Assembly: GCF_016906535.1 (NCBI RefSeq) | Contig: NC_057381.1 | Location: 930,001-994,000 of the forward strand | DNA: 64,000 nt | Direction: 5' to 3' | Origin: Rhizoctonia solani | Taxonomy: Eukaryota; Basidiomycota; Agaricomycetes; Cantharellales; Ceratobasidiaceae | Shown: positions 62,655-64,000 of the stretch, piece by piece | How the letters are laid out: every line of letters begins with the position of its first letter | How positions within the stretch are numbered: the stretch's first letter is position 1 | Notes under the pieces: model-generated | Databases searched by the model: none | Seen by the model: the letters and a program-made list of their open reading frames with translations, nothing else | Told to the model about the DNA's origin: nothing | Translations under genes and position numbers: made by a program

Positions 62655-64000
62655 CTACTTTTCCTTCGGCTCGCCGTTCAGATCGAGGCCTAATCCGTTC
62701 GTTTGTCCAGGAAGCTCTACCTCCATGCTGCTCCTGGAAGTGCCATCACGGCTGCTTTTTGTTGACTCCCGATCAATAGATACGGATCCTGCTCCGCCAC
62801 TGGGCGATTCTATTGCATAGAACCAAAACTATCGAATAAAGGCGCTAAGCATGCAACGGCCTATACAATTTTCTGGGTTTCTTCATACCTTGGATGCTTT
62901 CTTGCCGGGCACCGGTTCTAGTTTGACATAAGTAGACTTGGACTTTCCATCATCGCCTTCGAGACTCAATCGATCTACGTGCAACGGACTGGCAGTCGCG
63001 GTCCTGGCCCTCTTCACTATCTTGCCATTGGTAATATCAATGTCGTCGTCTCCCGAGCGGGTGCTGCTGGTTTCCGCATCATTTGCGGCCAAGCGAGCAC
63101 TGCGTCTGCCTATTGGCCTTGCTTGGATGGGGCGGACTCGTTTGCCTGCATTCCGTGTGCTCCGACGCAGGCCCCCATCGTCATCATCATCTGGCGTGTA
63201 GTCATTCATGTCCTCGTCCGGTGTAGTATGTGATGACTCGGCCTCGCCATTAAACTCCTCATCCGAGCGTTCGCCATTTTCGTCGGCATAGTCGTCTTCG
63301 AAATCCTGCATACATGTTGGAGATGAGAAGACGAGCAAGCCGAGCCGCTTAGCATTACTTACATCTGCATCATATACGTAATCAGGTCGCTTGGTCTGTC
63401 TGCGAGTGCGAGTTGACCGGAGTTCCGCCTGGGCAATCATCATGTTCCGTTTCTCGGCTCGCTTTCGCGCTCGCTCGAGTCTCTGGAGAAACAGTTAGGT
63501 GCGCTCATCTCTAAACGAAGTCAAGCGACCGCTTACACTCAGCTCATTGTCTATAGCCTCCAGGTGTGTTCCTTCCAGTTTCTCGACCAGGTCGACTTGT
63601 GCTTGTTCAAATCTCGAGCGCTTCGTAGATTTACCTGTAGAATCGCAATGTCAGGGTCTTGTTTGATGTTTGCTCATATTTGTAACCCCACTCGAGCAAG
63701 AAACTAAAAAGAAATGCGCAAAGGTTGCCTAGCGGATGGCTGACGGAAGCAAGATAATCGCATCCAACATGATCTTTCCGCCGTACAAGAATCGTTCCCC
63801 TCATCTCGCAAAACGCACTAGGGGTTGGTTGGATGAAGAACATACCTGTAGGAGGTTTAGGAAGCGTGCTTTTGAGATATTCGACCGTGTTCATGTACTC
63901 GTCGCGTGTCGAGGATGTAGCGTAGAATACGCAATGGGACTTCCACGGGTTTCCAGATACATAAACGCGTGTGGAATCTGGGGATCACGCGACGAAAGAA
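62655..64000 (-). CDS. Acidic/basic nuclear protein, 5' part beyond window
   Basis: Partial gene running off the right edge. From the right: RVYVSGNPWKSHCVFYATSS with DEYMNTVEYLKSTLPKPPTG, then STKRSRFEQAQVDLVEKLEG, RLERARKRAEKRNMM and LRSTRTRRQTKRPDYVYDAD. Acidic stretches (FEDDYADENGERSDEEF, PDDDDDGG) follow, then Arg-rich RRSARLAANDAET and KRARTATASP. The frame to 62883 can be followed by an exon with SSMEVELPGQTNGL and NGEPKEK ending 62655, but the join is off by one base. The charge pattern and an RRQTKRPDY motif suggest a chromatin-associated protein, for example a subunit with a DDT/WHIM-type region; this is inference. Confidence 0.6.

Noticed and set aside
1..64000. CRISPR arrays, insertion sequences, rRNA or clear transposase/reverse-transcriptase genes
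   Set aside because: None seen; the genome is eukaryotic and no RT, integrase or transposase motifs were found in the translated frames.

Overview
This is a gene-dense eukaryotic window with many short GT-AG introns (about 50-66 nt) and typical fungal families. The gene content points to a basidiomycete, most likely an Agaricomycete. It holds two-class (HD1/HD2) homeodomain mating-type genes, a beta-flanking-type protein, an HGDLRG-type TKL kinase, secreted short tyrosinases and an F-box-like protein. A Rhizoctonia/Ceratobasidiaceae origin is plausible but cannot be proved from the sequence alone.

Layout. 1-0.7 kb: 3' end of a TPR protein. 1-2.8 kb: METTL3/IME4-type m6A methyltransferase (+). 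3-6.7 kb: one or two minus-strand Ser/Pro/Arg-rich membrane-protein genes whose frames I could not fully resolve. 7.8-10.1 kb: TKL-like protein kinase (+). 10.8-12.2 kb: two related small secreted Cys peptides, one lacking an ATG. 13.2-17.3 kb: a complete second HD2 gene plus a tandemly duplicated, broken HD2 3' half. 17.4-23.3 kb: gene-poor DNA made of decayed tandem repeats. 23.4-27.0 kb: two tandem secreted tyrosinases. 27.6-33.1 kb: the divergent HD1/HD2 pair. 34.4-34.9 kb: 5-hydroxyisourate hydrolase. 37.2-42.8 kb: a hypothetical, an LEA-like protein and a C2H2 zinc-finger protein. 44.6-63.9 kb: a conserved housekeeping block with RPB2, sorting nexin Snx4/Atg24, a hypothetical, an F-box-like protein, beta-flanking protein, a multi-pass membrane protein, coatomer epsilon, a FAM32A-like protein, a TMEM115/DUF1751 protein and an acidic/basic nuclear protein running off the end.

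The central system is a mating-type (MAT-A/HD) locus. HD1 (minus) and HD2 (plus) start 434 bp apart and are divergently transcribed. A second HD2 about 14 kb away has an almost identical homeodomain but a different N-terminal domain, and a third partial HD2 copy lies beside it. Two tyrosinases and a decayed repeat field separate the two HD modules. In basidiomycetes HD1 and HD2 proteins from different alleles dimerise to control sexual development, so duplicated and broken HD2 copies record the evolution of this locus.

A technical caution runs through the window. RPB2, SNX4 and coatomer epsilon all need single missing bases, mostly in short homopolymers, to keep otherwise perfect reading frames. 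I read these as probable consensus errors, so other frame breaks here should be treated with care.
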